Shown piece by piece: positions 32,902 to 42,230 of a stretch of 64,000 nt of DNA. The notes beneath the pieces are model-generated. The model was not told where the DNA came from, ran no database searches, and was given only the letters and a program-made list of their open reading frames with translations. This DNA comes from Ancylothrix sp. D3o (GTDB lineage: Bacteria > Cyanobacteriota > Cyanobacteriia > Cyanobacteriales > Oscillatoriaceae): NCBI RefSeq assembly GCF_025370775.1, contig NZ_JAMXEX010000001.1, positions 1-64,000 of the forward strand. The letters run 5' to 3'. Every line of letters starts with the position of its first letter. Positions within the stretch are counted from its first letter, which is position 1. The position numbers and the translations under genes are program-made.

Positions 32902-33876
32902 ATGTTTAATCTTATTCAATTAAAAATCGACAGCCTTATTCGCCCTTTACAAACCGGCTATCGCCAAACATTCGGCAACCAAAACCCCGCCTATGCTGAT
33001 CTCATCGCTTGCATTGCCAACATAGCCCTAGAAAATATTGCTAAAACCGATGCACTTTATCACAACATCGACCATACAATTCTTGTCACCCTCGTAGGAC
33101 AAGAAATTTTAAGAGGCAAACAAATTAAAGAAGGTAACGTATCCCCGGAAGATTGGGTGCATTGCATAATAGCTTGGTTGTGCCATGATATCGGCTATGT
33201 AAAAGGCGTTTGCCGGTGCGACAAACCCGCAGAAAGACTCTATCAAACCGGCACAAATAAAGACATGATTTCTGTCCCAACTTCCGCCACCGATGCCAGC
33301 CTCACAGCCTATCATATAGACAGAGGAAAACTATTTGTCCAACAATATTTAAGCAATTGCCAACTCATCGATATTAACGTCATCCAGCGCAACATTGAAC
33401 ATACCCGTTTCCCCGTTCCCCCAGGCGAAACCCACAAAGATACTGTCACTTATCCGGGGTTAGTTCGCGCCGCAGACTTAATCGGACAATTGAGCGATCC
33501 TGAATATTTACAAAAACTTCCCGCCTTATTTTATGAATTTGAAGAAACCGGCACCAATAAACACCTGGGATACAAAAATCCAGGCGACTTAAGAGCCGGC
33601 TTTCCAAAATTTTATTGGAACGTCGTTTATCAATATATTGAAGCAGCATTGCCTTATTTAGAACAAACCCCAGAAGGCAGAAAAATCCTCGATAGTTTAA
33701 CCACAAATATCAGCACCGTAGAAGCTGAAACCCTTCCAGCTAAAGAACCCCAAGACAAAACAGTGATTTCCCTAGAATTAAAAAATGCTGCCGACATTGC
33801 AGACATTGAATTAATTTACAAGGCGATTCCTCCGCTTTACAAGCCCACCCAAAGGACGCAACTTAAAGCGCCCTAA
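32902..33876 (+). CDS. HD-domain metal-dependent phosphohydrolase
   Basis: A 324-residue protein with the HD-superfamily metal sites: NIDHTILVTLVGQEI (first His), LCHDIGYVKG (His-Asp pair), TAYHIDRGKLFVQQYL and NIEHTRFPVP (further His), and RAADLIGQL (late Asp). This set fits a phosphohydrolase or a cyclic-nucleotide phosphodiesterase-like enzyme; the substrate is unknown. No signal or membrane segment. The isochorismatase-like gene follows 59 bp downstream and could be in the same operon. Confidence 0.85.
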   Translation: MFNLIQLKIDSLIRPLQTGYRQTFGNQNPAYADLIACIANIALENIAKTDALYHNIDHTILVTLVGQEILRGKQIKEGNVSPEDWVHCIIAWLCHDIGYVKGVCRCDKPAERLYQTGTNKDMISVPTSATDASLTAYHIDRGKLFVQQYLSNCQLIDINVIQRNIEHTRFPVPPGETHKDTVTYPGLVRAADLIGQLSDPEYLQKLPALFYEFEETGTNKHLGYKNPGDLRAGFPKFYWNVVYQYIEAALPYLEQTPEGRKILDSLTTNISTVEAETLPAKEPQDKTVISLELKNAADIADIELIYKAIPPLYKPTQRTQLKAP

Positions 33877-33935
33877 TTTTTTGTAAAAACAACGGTTAAA
33901 ACCAACTTTAATTACCCAAAACCTCCACCTCTTAT

Positions 33936-34979
33936 ATGACGTCTATCCCCCTCTCAATACCTCCCCACTTTCACCCCAAAAAAGTCTCTGAAGTTTGGAG
34001 AGTTCCCTACCAACAACGCGCCGCCGAAGCCCGCAACTGGGCAAGACAAAACAACATCCAACCGGCAGCCAAAGATCAAACCAAAATTTGCCTTTTAGCC
34101 ATCGATGTGCAGAACACATTTTGCCTGCATGATTTTGAATTATTTGTAGGCGGAAAAACCGGCACCGGCGCCATAGAAGACAACATCCGCCTCTGTGAAT
34201 TTATTTACCGCAACTTAGGCATCATCACCAGCATAGCCCCCACCCTAGACACCCACAGCGCCCTGCAAATTTTCCATCCCATTTTTTGGGTAAACCAAAG
34301 CGGAGAACACCCCACCCCCAGCGCCACCAACATCACCCTAGAAGACGTAAAAACCGGCCAGTGGAAAGTTAACCCAAACCTGGCAGCAAGCCTCACCAAC
34401 GGAGATTATCAACGCCTGGAAAAACACGCTTTTCACTATGTTAAAAAACTCAGTGACGAAGGCAAATATCCCCTCACAGTTTGGCCTTATCACTCTATGT
34501 TAGGCGGCATCGGACACGCCTTAGTTTCTGCCGTAGAAGAAGCAATATTTTTTCATAGCATTGCCCGCCATACCCAAACTTTTTTTGAAATCAAAGGCAA
34601 CAATCCCTTAACAGAAAATTATTCAGTTTTAAGACCCGAAGTTTTAGATAGCCACGACGGCGAACCCATCGATCAAAAAAATACAAAATTGATTCATAAA
34701 TTGCTGGAATTTGATAAAATTGTGATTGCCGGTCAAGCAAAAAGTCATTGCGTGGCTTGGACAATTGACGATTTACTAACAGAAATCCTTGCCATTGATG
34801 CCAACTTAACCAAAAAAGTTTATTTATTAGAAGATTGCACCTCGCCGGTTGTCGTTCCAGGCATTATTGATTTTACAGAACAAGCAGATGCAGCATTTAC
34901 ACGCTTTGCTGATGCCGGTATGCACTTGGTTTCCTCCACCCAACCCCTCGAAACTTGGCCGGATATTTCTATTTATTAA
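33936..34979 (+). CDS. Isochorismatase-family cysteine hydrolase
   Basis: A 347-residue protein, longer than the usual about 200 residues of the family. The fold's catalytic Asp is in [11 protein letters not shown] (about residue 55) and the nucleophilic Cys is in [20 protein letters not shown] (about 271), followed by [11 protein letters not shown] large insertion (about 85-230) separates the first strands from the rest and contains [18 protein letters not shown] and [15 protein letters not shown]. Family enzymes hydrolyse isochorismate, nicotinamide or related amides; the insertion prevents a specific assignment. Confidence 0.85.
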   Translation: MTSIPLSIPPHFHPKKVSEVWRVPYQQRAAEARNWARQNNIQPAAKDQTKICLLAIDVQNTFCLHDFELFVGGKTGTGAIEDNIRLCEFIYRNLGIITSIAPTLDTHSALQIFHPIFWVNQSGEHPTPSATNITLEDVKTGQWKVNPNLAASLTNGDYQRLEKHAFHYVKKLSDEGKYPLTVWPYHSMLGGIGHALVSAVEEAIFFHSIARHTQTFFEIKGNNPLTENYSVLRPEVLDSHDGEPIDQKNTKLIHKLLEFDKIVIAGQAKSHCVAWTIDDLLTEILAIDANLTKKVYLLEDCTSPVVVPGIIDFTEQADAAFTRFADAGMHLVSSTQPLETWPDISIY

Positions 34980-35388
34980 AATTCCATCTAAGCGCCCCAA
35001 AAAGTTGAGCGCCAGCAATAAAAATCCGATGCCGGCCTTAAAAACACGAGCCTTGTTGCCCTTTCACCTACCCCACAGAGTGCCGGTGCTTGCCCAACTG
35101 TGCTATCACAGAAATAACACAGGCGCACGTCCTTGGCGTCGGCGCCAAAAACTCACGGTCAAAGACGATCTGCAATAAGGGTCTTATGGGTGCGAGATCC
35201 TTCTGGGGGGCACACACATCCGCCCAATCGCTGGAAAACTAAATTATATTTTTAGCGCGTTAATATATGCTCAGGAATTGCCGGTAAAACGCCAGATTCT
35301 TCTAGCATTAAATTTTTAACCGGCCTCTACCCCTCCGGTTTTTCTCGCACATTCTAAATGCCCCGCAGTTCATGGAGGTTTAATAATT
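34980..35388. other. Spacer without recognised genes
   Basis: About 410 bp. I see no coding frame with a family resemblance, no tRNA and no known riboswitch. Short complementary runs occur (TGTGCTATCACAG at 35100-35112, GGCGTCGGCGCC at 35135-35146), so a small RNA cannot be excluded. The last bases contain GGAGG, the ribosome-binding site of the following cyclase. Confidence 0.4.
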
Positions 35389-37038
35389 ATGGCAGAGCTA
35401 AATCTGCGCGTACAGTTAGAAGGAAATATAGAAAAAACCGTTACAGTAGATGGAGATGAATTTACAATGGGGCGCTCTCCCCAATGCCATTTACATTTAC
35501 CCTACGGTTCCATTTCTCGATGCCATGCTCGCTTTGTAAAAACTGAAAACGGAAGCTGGCTTATTGAAGATTTGGGAAGCAAAAATGGCACAAAATTAAA
35601 CGAGCTACCCGTAATATCACCTTCCTTAATTAAACACGGCGATCTTATTAACTTAGGCAATATTAATCTAACTATTCTTTTAAATCCACCCCAAAATTTG
35701 CAGGCAGTAATGAACGTTCGCCCGCAAATCAAAACAAACCCTTTAGCCACAACTCTCGGCCCCGGCATGACGATTTTACGAAATGCCAAAGACCTGCAAA
35801 AACAATGGATTGATGCCGATGCCGGCGGCGATAACATCAGAACAAAAGAAAAAGCAATTGGCCGTTTAAAAGACCTCGTAGATATCGCCAAAGGATTAAA
35901 CTATGCCGAATCTATCGAAGCCATTTTTTCTCAAGTTCAAAAAGTCGTCTTCCGCGAACTCAGCAGCATCGACCGGCTCGCCCTATTAATCGACATCACC
36001 GGCACCGGAAAACTCGAACTTTTAAACTGCGCCACCCGCGACGCAGCCCAACAACATCACCTCCCCGCCAATGGCACCTGGATCAGTCGAAGTATTTGTC
36101 AAAAAGTCTTTGCCGAAAAACTCGCCATCCAAACCGCCGACGCCCAAATGGATAAGCGCTTTGAACATGAATTAAGCATCATTGCAAACAACATTCATAG
36201 CGCAATGGCAGTACCCTTGTGGGATGAAACAAAAGTCGTCGGAGTTCTCTATGCAGATGCCCATCTTTCCTTTAGTAATTGGACAGAAGGCGGCGAAGAC
36301 GACCTTAGTTTTTTCTCCACCTTAGCAAACTTAGTAGCCTCCAGCGTTCAGCGTTGGTTACTCACTCGCAAACTCCGAAGCGAAGAAACAATTCGTCACC
36401 GATTAGAGCGCTATCACTCCCCCGGAGTTGTGCAACAAATGATGGCCGAAGGAGCCTTACAAGCCGGTCGCATTGCCCCAAAAGAAGAAGACCTCAGCAT
36501 CTTATTTGCAGATATTGTAGGATTTACAGCCCTTTCTGAACGCTTAAGTCCTGCCGAAATTGCCGAATTACTCAATGATTTTTTTGAAGAAATGCTCCAA
36601 GAAGTTTTTGCAGCCGGTGGCACCCTTGATAAATTTATTGGTGACTGCATCATGGCATTTTTTGGCGCCCCAGAACCCCAACAAGATCACGCAGATCGCG
36701 CCGTCGCCGCCGCCAAAGGAATGCTCGACCGGCTCTCCTATCTTAACGCCAACAATCTCCTCCGAGAACCCCTACAATTACGCATCGCAATTAATAGCGG
36801 TAAAGCCGTTGTTGGTGATGTAGGTAGTCAATCTCGCGTCGATTATACCGTCTTAGGAGCCACCATTAATCAAGCCTCACGCATGGAAGCCATTTGTCCT
36901 CCCGGTGAATGCGTAATCAGCGAAACAACCTATAGCTTATTGCAATCCCCCCAAGACTTTTTGCTCATGGATGAATACCGTTTTAAAGGCATTGACAGGC
37001 CGGTTTTAGTGTACCAAACAAAACGCAATTTTTCCTAA
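35389..37038 (+). CDS. FHA-GAF adenylate/guanylate cyclase
   Basis: A 549-residue soluble cyclase. The FHA domain (about 5-100) has the phosphothreonine-binding motifs TMGRSPQCHL, SISRCHARF and SKNGTKLNEL. A GAF domain follows (about 180-325), then a class III cyclase (about 365-545) with metal-binding Asp in LFADIVGFTAL and DKFIGDCIMAFFG, and the Asn/Arg region GATINQASRMEAI. All catalytic positions I can check are present. FHA suggests control by Ser/Thr phosphorylation, GAF by a small ligand. A strong GGAGG lies 11-15 bases before ATG. It is the second class III cyclase in the window. Confidence 0.93.
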   Translation: MAELNLRVQLEGNIEKTVTVDGDEFTMGRSPQCHLHLPYGSISRCHARFVKTENGSWLIEDLGSKNGTKLNELPVISPSLIKHGDLINLGNINLTILLNPPQNLQAVMNVRPQIKTNPLATTLGPGMTILRNAKDLQKQWIDADAGGDNIRTKEKAIGRLKDLVDIAKGLNYAESIEAIFSQVQKVVFRELSSIDRLALLIDITGTGKLELLNCATRDAAQQHHLPANGTWISRSICQKVFAEKLAIQTADAQMDKRFEHELSIIANNIHSAMAVPLWDETKVVGVLYADAHLSFSNWTEGGEDDLSFFSTLANLVASSVQRWLLTRKLRSEETIRHRLERYHSPGVVQQMMAEGALQAGRIAPKEEDLSILFADIVGFTALSERLSPAEIAELLNDFFEEMLQEVFAAGGTLDKFIGDCIMAFFGAPEPQQDHADRAVAAAKGMLDRLSYLNANNLLREPLQLRIAINSGKAVVGDVGSQSRVDYTVLGATINQASRMEAICPPGECVISETTYSLLQSPQDFLLMDEYRFKGIDRPVLVYQTKRNFS

Positions 37039-37214
37039 AAAAATCTCCACATTATAAAACAAACCCGCTTTCTTGGCCAATTTATTTAACCAAAGCAGCC
37101 CATTATATCGCTATTGAGCTATAAAAGCAGCCCACCTTTTCAAAACTTAATAAAATCCTTGTTGAGTAAAGATTTTTTACAGTTTTCCCCCAAGGGTCTG
37201 TTCAAGAAGCGCGA

Positions 37215-37236
37215 ATAGCTATAACTTAATAGCTAT
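37215..37236. promoter_or_regulatory. Paired ATAGCTAT palindromes upstream of acsF
   Basis: The 8-bp palindrome ATAGCTAT occurs at 37215-37222 and 37229-37236, 14 bp from start to start and 23 bp before the acsF start codon. Two equally oriented palindromes so close to the start look like a regulator site or a leader structure. By sequence only. Confidence 0.4.
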
Positions 37237-37258
37237 AGAGTTTAGGAAACCTTAGACG

Positions 37259-38332
37259 ATGGTTACATCTGCCCCAAAACCTCAGCTGGATCTATCTCAA
37301 GCCAAGACAAAAGCAATTAAGGAAAACATTCTTACGCCCCGGTTTTACACCACAGACTTTGAAAAAACGGCAAAGCTAGATTTATCTTCGCAAGAGACAG
37401 AGTTTGAGGTGATGCTCAACGAAATGCGAGCCGACTACAACCGGCACCATTTTATCCGCGATGACAGCTTTGAAGGCTCCTGGGATCATATTACCGGCGA
37501 AGCGCGACAAGCATTTATCGATTACCTTGAGAGATCCTGCGTTTCTGAGTTTTCCGGCTTTTTGCTTTTCAAAGAATTATCTCGCAAACTCAAAGATCAA
37601 AATCCCTCCCTCTCCGAAATGTTTAGCTTAATGGCGCGAGATGAAGCCCGCCACGCTGGATTTCTCAATAAAGCAATGTCAGATTTTGGCTGTACGATGG
37701 ATTTAGCCTTCTTGACAAAAAATCGAGTTTATACATTTTTCCCTATTGAATGGGTGCTTTATACCGTTTATCTGTCAGAAAAAATTGGTTATTGGCGTTA
37801 TATCATTATTTATCGCCATTTAGAAAAACATCCAGAAAATCAATTTTATCCCCTGTTCAACTACTTTGAAAGCTGGTGTCAGGATGAAAACCGGCATGGA
37901 GATATTTTTAAAGTCTTATTGCGTTCCCAAACCAAACTTTGGCAAACTTGGCAATCGCGTTTATGGAGCCGGTTTTTCTTGCTAACCGTCTTTGCCACCC
38001 ATACACTAACCGTACACGAACGCTCGAAATTTTATGAAATATTAGGACTCGATCCCACCGAGTTTGATGCAGAAGTAATTCGTAAAACCAACGAAACAGC
38101 AGCGCGTGCTTTTCCCTCCGTTCTCGACACAGAAAATCCAGAGTTTTTTGAACGCTTACACCGCTGTTCGGATTTGAATTTGCAAATGGCTGAAATTGAG
38201 AGCAGTTCTCAACCGAAGTGGATTAAAAAATTGCGGAAATTGCCCTTACAATTGTCCATCGGCGGCCATCTTTTGCGGATTTATTTACTTAAAGGAATTG
38301 ATGCCGAAGCCATGCGGGAAACCGTGCGCTAA
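37259..38332 (+). CDS. acsF: Mg-protoporphyrin IX monomethyl ester (oxidative) cyclase
   Basis: AcsF (also chlE/chlA in some cyanobacteria) is the di-iron, oxygen-dependent enzyme that forms the fifth ring of chlorophyll from Mg-protoporphyrin IX monomethyl ester. The 357-residue length is standard. The iron-binding motifs are visible: ARDEARHAGFLNKA (about residues 135-148), CQDENRHGDIF (about 208-218), and an earlier Glu in FSGFLLFKELSRKL. The N-terminus RFYTTDFEKTAKLDLSSQE is diagnostic. The gene stands alone with a repeat-bearing leader; many cyanobacteria have a second paralog for low oxygen, not seen here. Confidence 0.97.
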   Translation: MVTSAPKPQLDLSQAKTKAIKENILTPRFYTTDFEKTAKLDLSSQETEFEVMLNEMRADYNRHHFIRDDSFEGSWDHITGEARQAFIDYLERSCVSEFSGFLLFKELSRKLKDQNPSLSEMFSLMARDEARHAGFLNKAMSDFGCTMDLAFLTKNRVYTFFPIEWVLYTVYLSEKIGYWRYIIIYRHLEKHPENQFYPLFNYFESWCQDENRHGDIFKVLLRSQTKLWQTWQSRLWSRFFLLTVFATHTLTVHERSKFYEILGLDPTEFDAEVIRKTNETAARAFPSVLDTENPEFFERLHRCSDLNLQMAEIESSSQPKWIKKLRKLPLQLSIGGHLLRIYLLKGIDAEAMRETVR

Positions 38333-38342
38333 AAGAAAATTT

Positions 38343-38377
38343 AAGGCGATCATTCTGACGAGTAGAGTGATCGCTTT
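38343..38377. terminator. Hairpin after acsF
   Basis: AAGGCGATCATTCT (38343-38356) pairs with AGAGTGATCGCTTT (38364-38377) at 12 of 14 positions. It begins 11 bp after the acsF stop, between convergent genes, with no long T-run. Confidence 0.55.
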
Positions 38378-38431
38378 AGAACCAATGTAAAAAAACGTCT
38401 TTGATAAACCGGCCCCCCTACGGGTTATTGC

Positions 38432-38785
38432 TTAACCAAACGTCGAACCATTCCAACCCCACATCGAGCCTTTAGCATCAGCAAACTCAATATAAATACG
38501 ATTTGCCGGTACTCCCAAAACTCGATTAATTTCTTGACAAAAATCTTGGCTCATCGTCTTTGTTTGCGCCCCACTCATCGAACCAACACTTTTAATTTCG
38601 ATATAACAAACCGGCTCAACTGTGCCGGCAAAAGTCATCGCTACCTCTGGCTCAAAAGCCGTCATCACATAAGATTCCGGTTTGCCGGTGTGTTTAGCAA
38701 GTTTTGCAGAAAGACTTTTTAGCAATTGCTCAACTGTGGATTTTTCGGGTGTAGAAACCGAAGTTTTAACTTTAATTAATGGCAT
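38432..38785 (-). CDS. MIF/phenylpyruvate-tautomerase-related protein
   Basis: A 117-residue protein of the tautomerase superfamily: it begins MPLIKVKTSV, giving the catalytic Pro2 after Met removal. VCYIEIKSVGSMSGAQTKTM and VPANRIYIEFADAKGSMWGW match the MIF-like (macrophage migration inhibitory factor) subfamily found in cyanobacteria. It probably tautomerises phenylpyruvate-like enols; the physiological substrate is unknown. Confidence 0.9.
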   Translation of the reverse strand: MPLIKVKTSVSTPEKSTVEQLLKSLSAKLAKHTGKPESYVMTAFEPEVAMTFAGTVEPVCYIEIKSVGSMSGAQTKTMSQDFCQEINRVLGVPANRIYIEFADAKGSMWGWNGSTFG

Positions 38786-38853
38786 AAAATTTTCCCTTTT
38801 AATTCACAGCAAAAAAAATAAACAGCCGGTGGGCATTTGCCCACCCAACGGCT

Positions 38854-39336
38854 TTAGCCGCCATAATTCCAGCCGGTGCTTTCTAACAACAAAGCCTCAC
38901 CTTCTCGATGAACACCGGCCCCCACAACTTCGCCTACAAACACCGTATGATCACCATGTTCTACTGAACCAATCACACGACATTCTACATAACCCAAAGT
39001 ATCAGAAATAATCGGGCAGCCTGTTTCCTTACCCAAATAAAAATCCACATCCTCAAACTTATTGCCGGCGCGACGCAAAGGCTTAAAAAACTTCTGCGCC
39101 AAATCTTTTTGGCCGGCCTCCAAAACCGACAAAGCAAACACCCCACTACTTTTAATCATCGCGTGGGAAGTCGAATCATTTTTAACACAATTCACCACCA
39201 AAGGCGGCGTAAAAGATCCTTGCATTACCCAGCTAGCCGTAAAGCCATTAACCTCATCCCCATCTTTCACCCCGCAGATATACAAACCGTGCGGAATTTT
39301 CCGTAACATCGTCTTTTTCGCTTGTTCGTCCAGCAT
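38854..39336 (-). CDS. Flavin reductase domain protein
   Basis: About 160 residues from ATG 39336 (MLDEQAKKTMLRKIPHGLYI); an in-frame ATG at 39372 would add 12 residues. The FMN-binding flavin-reductase-like fold is seen in KIPHGLYICGVKDGDEVNGF, TASWVMQGSFTPPLVVNCV, SGVFALSVLEAGQKDLAQKF and HGDHTVFVGEVVGAGVHREG. It resembles the C-terminal flavin reductase domain of cyanobacterial flavodiiron proteins. Probably NAD(P)H:flavin oxidoreductase or a flavin-binding protein. Confidence 0.88.
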   Translation of the reverse strand: MLDEQAKKTMLRKIPHGLYICGVKDGDEVNGFTASWVMQGSFTPPLVVNCVKNDSTSHAMIKSSGVFALSVLEAGQKDLAQKFFKPLRRAGNKFEDVDFYLGKETGCPIISDTLGYVECRVIGSVEHGDHTVFVGEVVGAGVHREGEALLLESTGWNYGG

Positions 39337-39424
39337 GAGATCGCTACACTTCCCTCTAAAATTTCCGCTCATTTTATCATAAACTTTAACAAATTTCTCA
39401 AGTTGCTACTCAGCGTTTTCGAGT

Positions 39425-40246
39425 TCAGCTTTGGCCGTCAGAAATCGAGCGAAATAAATGGCTATGTTCAGGATGATATAAACGCGACCTCGCTGTTTGA
39501 TGATATTGCGACGCAGCCAAAGCCGGACTAATAATATAAAGCGTCGTGCGGACTAAATTTTCTTGCTTTGTATGTTGTGCCATTTCGTGAAGAGGAATTA
39601 ACCATATTTTCTCATCCGGCCAACCCAAACGAAAACAAACCGCCACCGGCGTATCTGAGGGATAATATCGCATCAATTTTTCTTGTGCTTGTTCCAGATG
39701 GCGAGCACTTAAATATAAACATAAACTTGCTTTGATTGCTGCTAAATTTGCTAAATCTTCCGAGTCTGGAATGCCGGTGCGACCAGAGACTCGCGATAAA
39801 ATAATAGTTTGAACTAAGCCAGGTACAGTTAACTCAACCTTTAGCGCTGCTGCTGCTGCTTGAAAAGCGCTAATGCCAGGGATTACCTCAAACGTAATTT
39901 CTGCGTTTATGAGGGCTTGTATTTGTTCGCTCATCGCACTGTAAAGGCTTAAATCTCCTGAATGTAAGCGCACCACAGATTTACCTTGTCGCACTCTTTC
40001 TACCATCAGCGGCACAATTTCTTCGAGGGTTTTGTCAGCGGTTGGGATAATTTCTGCATCCGCACGCACGCCGACTAAAATTTGCTGGGGTACTAATGAA
40101 TCGGCAAATATAATTACATCAGCTTTTGCTAATATTTTCTGGGCTTTTACGGTTAATAAGTCAGGATCACCAGGGCCGGCACCTACTATGTAAACAGCCG
40201 GTGTTAAGAAATTTGTAGGCTGAGGGTTTAAAGAGTTTATATCCAT
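39425..40246 (-). CDS. cobM: Precorrin-4 C11-methyltransferase
   Basis: A 273-residue SAM-dependent methylase of cobalamin (corrin-ring) synthesis. The Cob/Cbi methyltransferase signature is at the start of the domain (VYIVGAGPGDPDLLTVKAQK), followed by VVRLHSGDLSLYSAMSEQ and EVIPGISAFQAAAAAL. The segment GLVQTIILSRVSGRTGIPDS is characteristic of the C11 enzyme (CobM/CbiF). Whether the substrate is precorrin-4 or cobalt-precorrin-4 depends on the pathway used. No other cob genes are adjacent. Confidence 0.92.
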   Translation of the reverse strand: MDINSLNPQPTNFLTPAVYIVGAGPGDPDLLTVKAQKILAKADVIIFADSLVPQQILVGVRADAEIIPTADKTLEEIVPLMVERVRQGKSVVRLHSGDLSLYSAMSEQIQALINAEITFEVIPGISAFQAAAAALKVELTVPGLVQTIILSRVSGRTGIPDSEDLANLAAIKASLCLYLSARHLEQAQEKLMRYYPSDTPVAVCFRLGWPDEKIWLIPLHEMAQHTKQENLVRTTLYIISPALAASQYHQTARSRLYHPEHSHLFRSISDGQS

Positions 40247-40341
40247 AATTATTTTTGGGAAAAACCGCTTTATTTTAACATAATTGGGGATTTAAAGGCT
40301 GGGTTTTTGAGGGTTTACTGTAGTTTTTATGGGGGGATTTT

Positions 40342-40399
40342 TTAACCGCAGATGTATAGCAGGCAAGATGCCTGCTCCACTACAGATGAACGCGGATAG
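40342..40399. repeat. Dispersed intergenic repeat
   Basis: TTAACCGCAGATGTATAGCA is followed by a GGCAAGATGCCTGCTCC segment and an inverted GATGAACGCGGATAG end. It combines the two repeat types seen at 16058, 17481 and 19945. Confidence 0.6.
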
Positions 40400-40400
40400 G

Positions 40401-40655
40401 TTATTTGTGGGGAGCATGGTTTATACAAGGATTTTTTTGTTGGGCCAATTTTTTATTCCAATATTTAATTTGTTGTGCCAATAAATAGAAAATATATTGA
40501 ATAAGTTTTATTTTTTGCGAATATTTTTCTGAATTAACTGTTAAAGTTAATGCCACAACGGTTGCTTTGCCAAGCTTATCTGACAGCCAACAATATATCG
40601 TCGAGCCTATCCAAGCAGCAAATCCCAGCCCTATTGTTTTATTCAGTAACCCCAA
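40401..40655 (-). CDS. Possible small membrane protein
   Basis: An 84-residue open frame beginning MGLLNKTIGLGFAAWIGSTI with one or two hydrophobic segments (about 7-24 and 53-66) and a basic C-terminus. It has no recognised family, and its end abuts a dispersed repeat. The Lys- and Tyr-rich composition is plausible for a small protein, but this could also be chance. Confidence 0.3.
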   Translation of the reverse strand: MGLLNKTIGLGFAAWIGSTIYCWLSDKLGKATVVALTLTVNSEKYSQKIKLIQYIFYLLAQQIKYWNKKLAQQKNPCINHAPHK

Positions 40656-41107
40656 TAACCAGCAGCAAGTGGAATTCTAGGGCAGTTTTGAAGGGTTGGC
40701 CAACAATGGCACCTTGATTCGTGCTCTTTGACACCGGCTTTGATAATTTCATCATTTGGGCCGGTGCCAGTCTTGACGGCGGCTACAAGAATGTTAATAA
40801 TCGGTAACAAATCTTAAACCCACGACAAGGGCGTTAACAGAATTGGTATCCCTTGCCAAGCTGTAATGGTTTCGTGCAAGCTGTGCCGCTGGAGAGCCTT
40901 TGTATTCAAGCAAAAACAGGCAGTCACCCACCCTAAACCATAAACACCCAACAAGTATTATTACTTAGGACACAACCATAACTGTACTTTGGAATTCTTC
41001 ACAAATGGAAAGGCTGTGATAGTATCTGGATGGTTTAAGGCGGCTTGAGGCTGCCGATTGGCTTGAGCCTTGTGGTGGTGGAGGAGAAACCAGGAGTGCC
41101 AGAACGA
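40656..41107. other. Long leader or spacer before the Gfo/Idh/MocA gene
   Basis: About 450 bp without a credible gene. The pairs ACAAGGG (40837-40843) / CCCTTGC (40850-40856) and CAAGCTGTAATGG... / GCAAGCTGTGCCG (40857-40890) could fold. The fragment CTGTAATGGTTTCG resembles the start of tmRNA, but the rest of a tmRNA is not there. A structured leader RNA is possible. Confidence 0.35.
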
Positions 41108-42175
41108 ATGTCAGTAGGATATTCCAATATTTCTATGCCTAGATCCCAACCAGAACCCATTCGCATTGGCGTCATTGGGGTAGGAAACATGGGACAACAT
41201 CACACCCGCGTCCTTAGCTTGCTAAAAGATGTCGAATTGGTGGGAGTGTCCGATATCAATGTTGAGCGGGGTTTAGATACCGCCAGCAAATACCGAATCC
41301 GCTTTTTTGAAGATTACCGGGACTTGCTGCCGCGTGTCGATGCCGTCTGTATTGCAGTTCCCACAAAACTGCATCACCCGGTCGGTCTGACCTGTTTACA
41401 GGCGGGGGTCAATGTTTTGATCGAAAAACCGATTGCCGCAAGTATTGCCGAGGCTGAATCGCTGGTGAATGCGGCGGCTGAGTCGGGGTGTATTTTGCAG
41501 GTGGGACACATTGAGCGGTTTAACCCAGCCTTCCAAGAACTCAGCAAAGTGCTGAACACTGAAGAATTACTGGCAGTGGAAGCACACCGAATGAGTCCTT
41601 ATTCCAATCGCGCCAATGATGTGTCGGTGGTCTTGGATTTAATGATCCACGATATTGACCTGCTATTGGAAGTGGTTGGTGCGCCGGTGATTAAATTAAC
41701 CGCCAGTGGCAGTCGTGCTTCTGGAAGCGGCTATTTAGATTATGTCACCGCGACTCTGGGCTTTTCTAATGGGATTGTTGGTACTTTAACTGCCAGCAAA
41801 GTCACTCACCGTAAATTGCGGCGGATTGTGGCCCACTGCAAAAATTCTTTGACGGAGGCTGATTTTCTCAATAACGAAATTTTGATACACCGGCAAACAA
41901 CCGCCAATTACATGACCGACTACGGCCAAGTGCTTTATCGTCAAGACGGTTTGATTGAAAAGGTTTATACCAGCAACATCGAACCCCTACACGCCGAATT
42001 AGAACATTTTGTTAACTGTGTACGCGGTGGCAAAAAACCTTCGGTGGGAGGCGAACAAGCTCTTAAGGCTTTACGTTTAGCTAGTTTGATTGAGCAAATG
42101 GCTCTCGATGGTCAAGTTTGGCACTCCCCATCGGGTTCTCATGCTTTGAATACAGCCTCAGTGCCGGTAGCCTAA
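41108..42175 (+). CDS. Gfo/Idh/MocA-family oxidoreductase
   Basis: About 355 residues from ATG 41108; a GGAGGAG lies about 20 bp upstream, the frame is open to TTG 41045, and ATG 41135 is a further option. It is an NAD(P)-dependent sugar or polyol dehydrogenase-like protein: Rossmann motif IGVIGVGNMGQHHTRVL, the EKPIA motif (VLIEKPIAASIAEAE) and the C-terminal domain with VLDLMIHDIDLLLEVVG. The HDID motif gives the probable catalytic His. Substrate unknown; such enzymes often make UDP-sugars for surface glycans. Confidence 0.9.
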   Translation: MSVGYSNISMPRSQPEPIRIGVIGVGNMGQHHTRVLSLLKDVELVGVSDINVERGLDTASKYRIRFFEDYRDLLPRVDAVCIAVPTKLHHPVGLTCLQAGVNVLIEKPIAASIAEAESLVNAAAESGCILQVGHIERFNPAFQELSKVLNTEELLAVEAHRMSPYSNRANDVSVVLDLMIHDIDLLLEVVGAPVIKLTASGSRASGSGYLDYVTATLGFSNGIVGTLTASKVTHRKLRRIVAHCKNSLTEADFLNNEILIHRQTTANYMTDYGQVLYRQDGLIEKVYTSNIEPLHAELEHFVNCVRGGKKPSVGGEQALKALRLASLIEQMALDGQVWHSPSGSHALNTASVPVA

Positions 42176-42230
42176 TCTGTAGGGCGATGCTCTGCCGACC
42201 GGCCTTTTCGGCTATCGGCCACCGGCAACC

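Noticed and set aside
32622-32909. 95-codon plus-strand open frame before the HD gene
   Set aside because: It runs through an intergenic hairpin repeat and lacks coding character.
40857-40890. CTGTAATGGTTTCG fragment resembling the start of tmRNA
   Set aside because: No tag reading frame, no tRNA-like 3' end, and too little room before the following gene.
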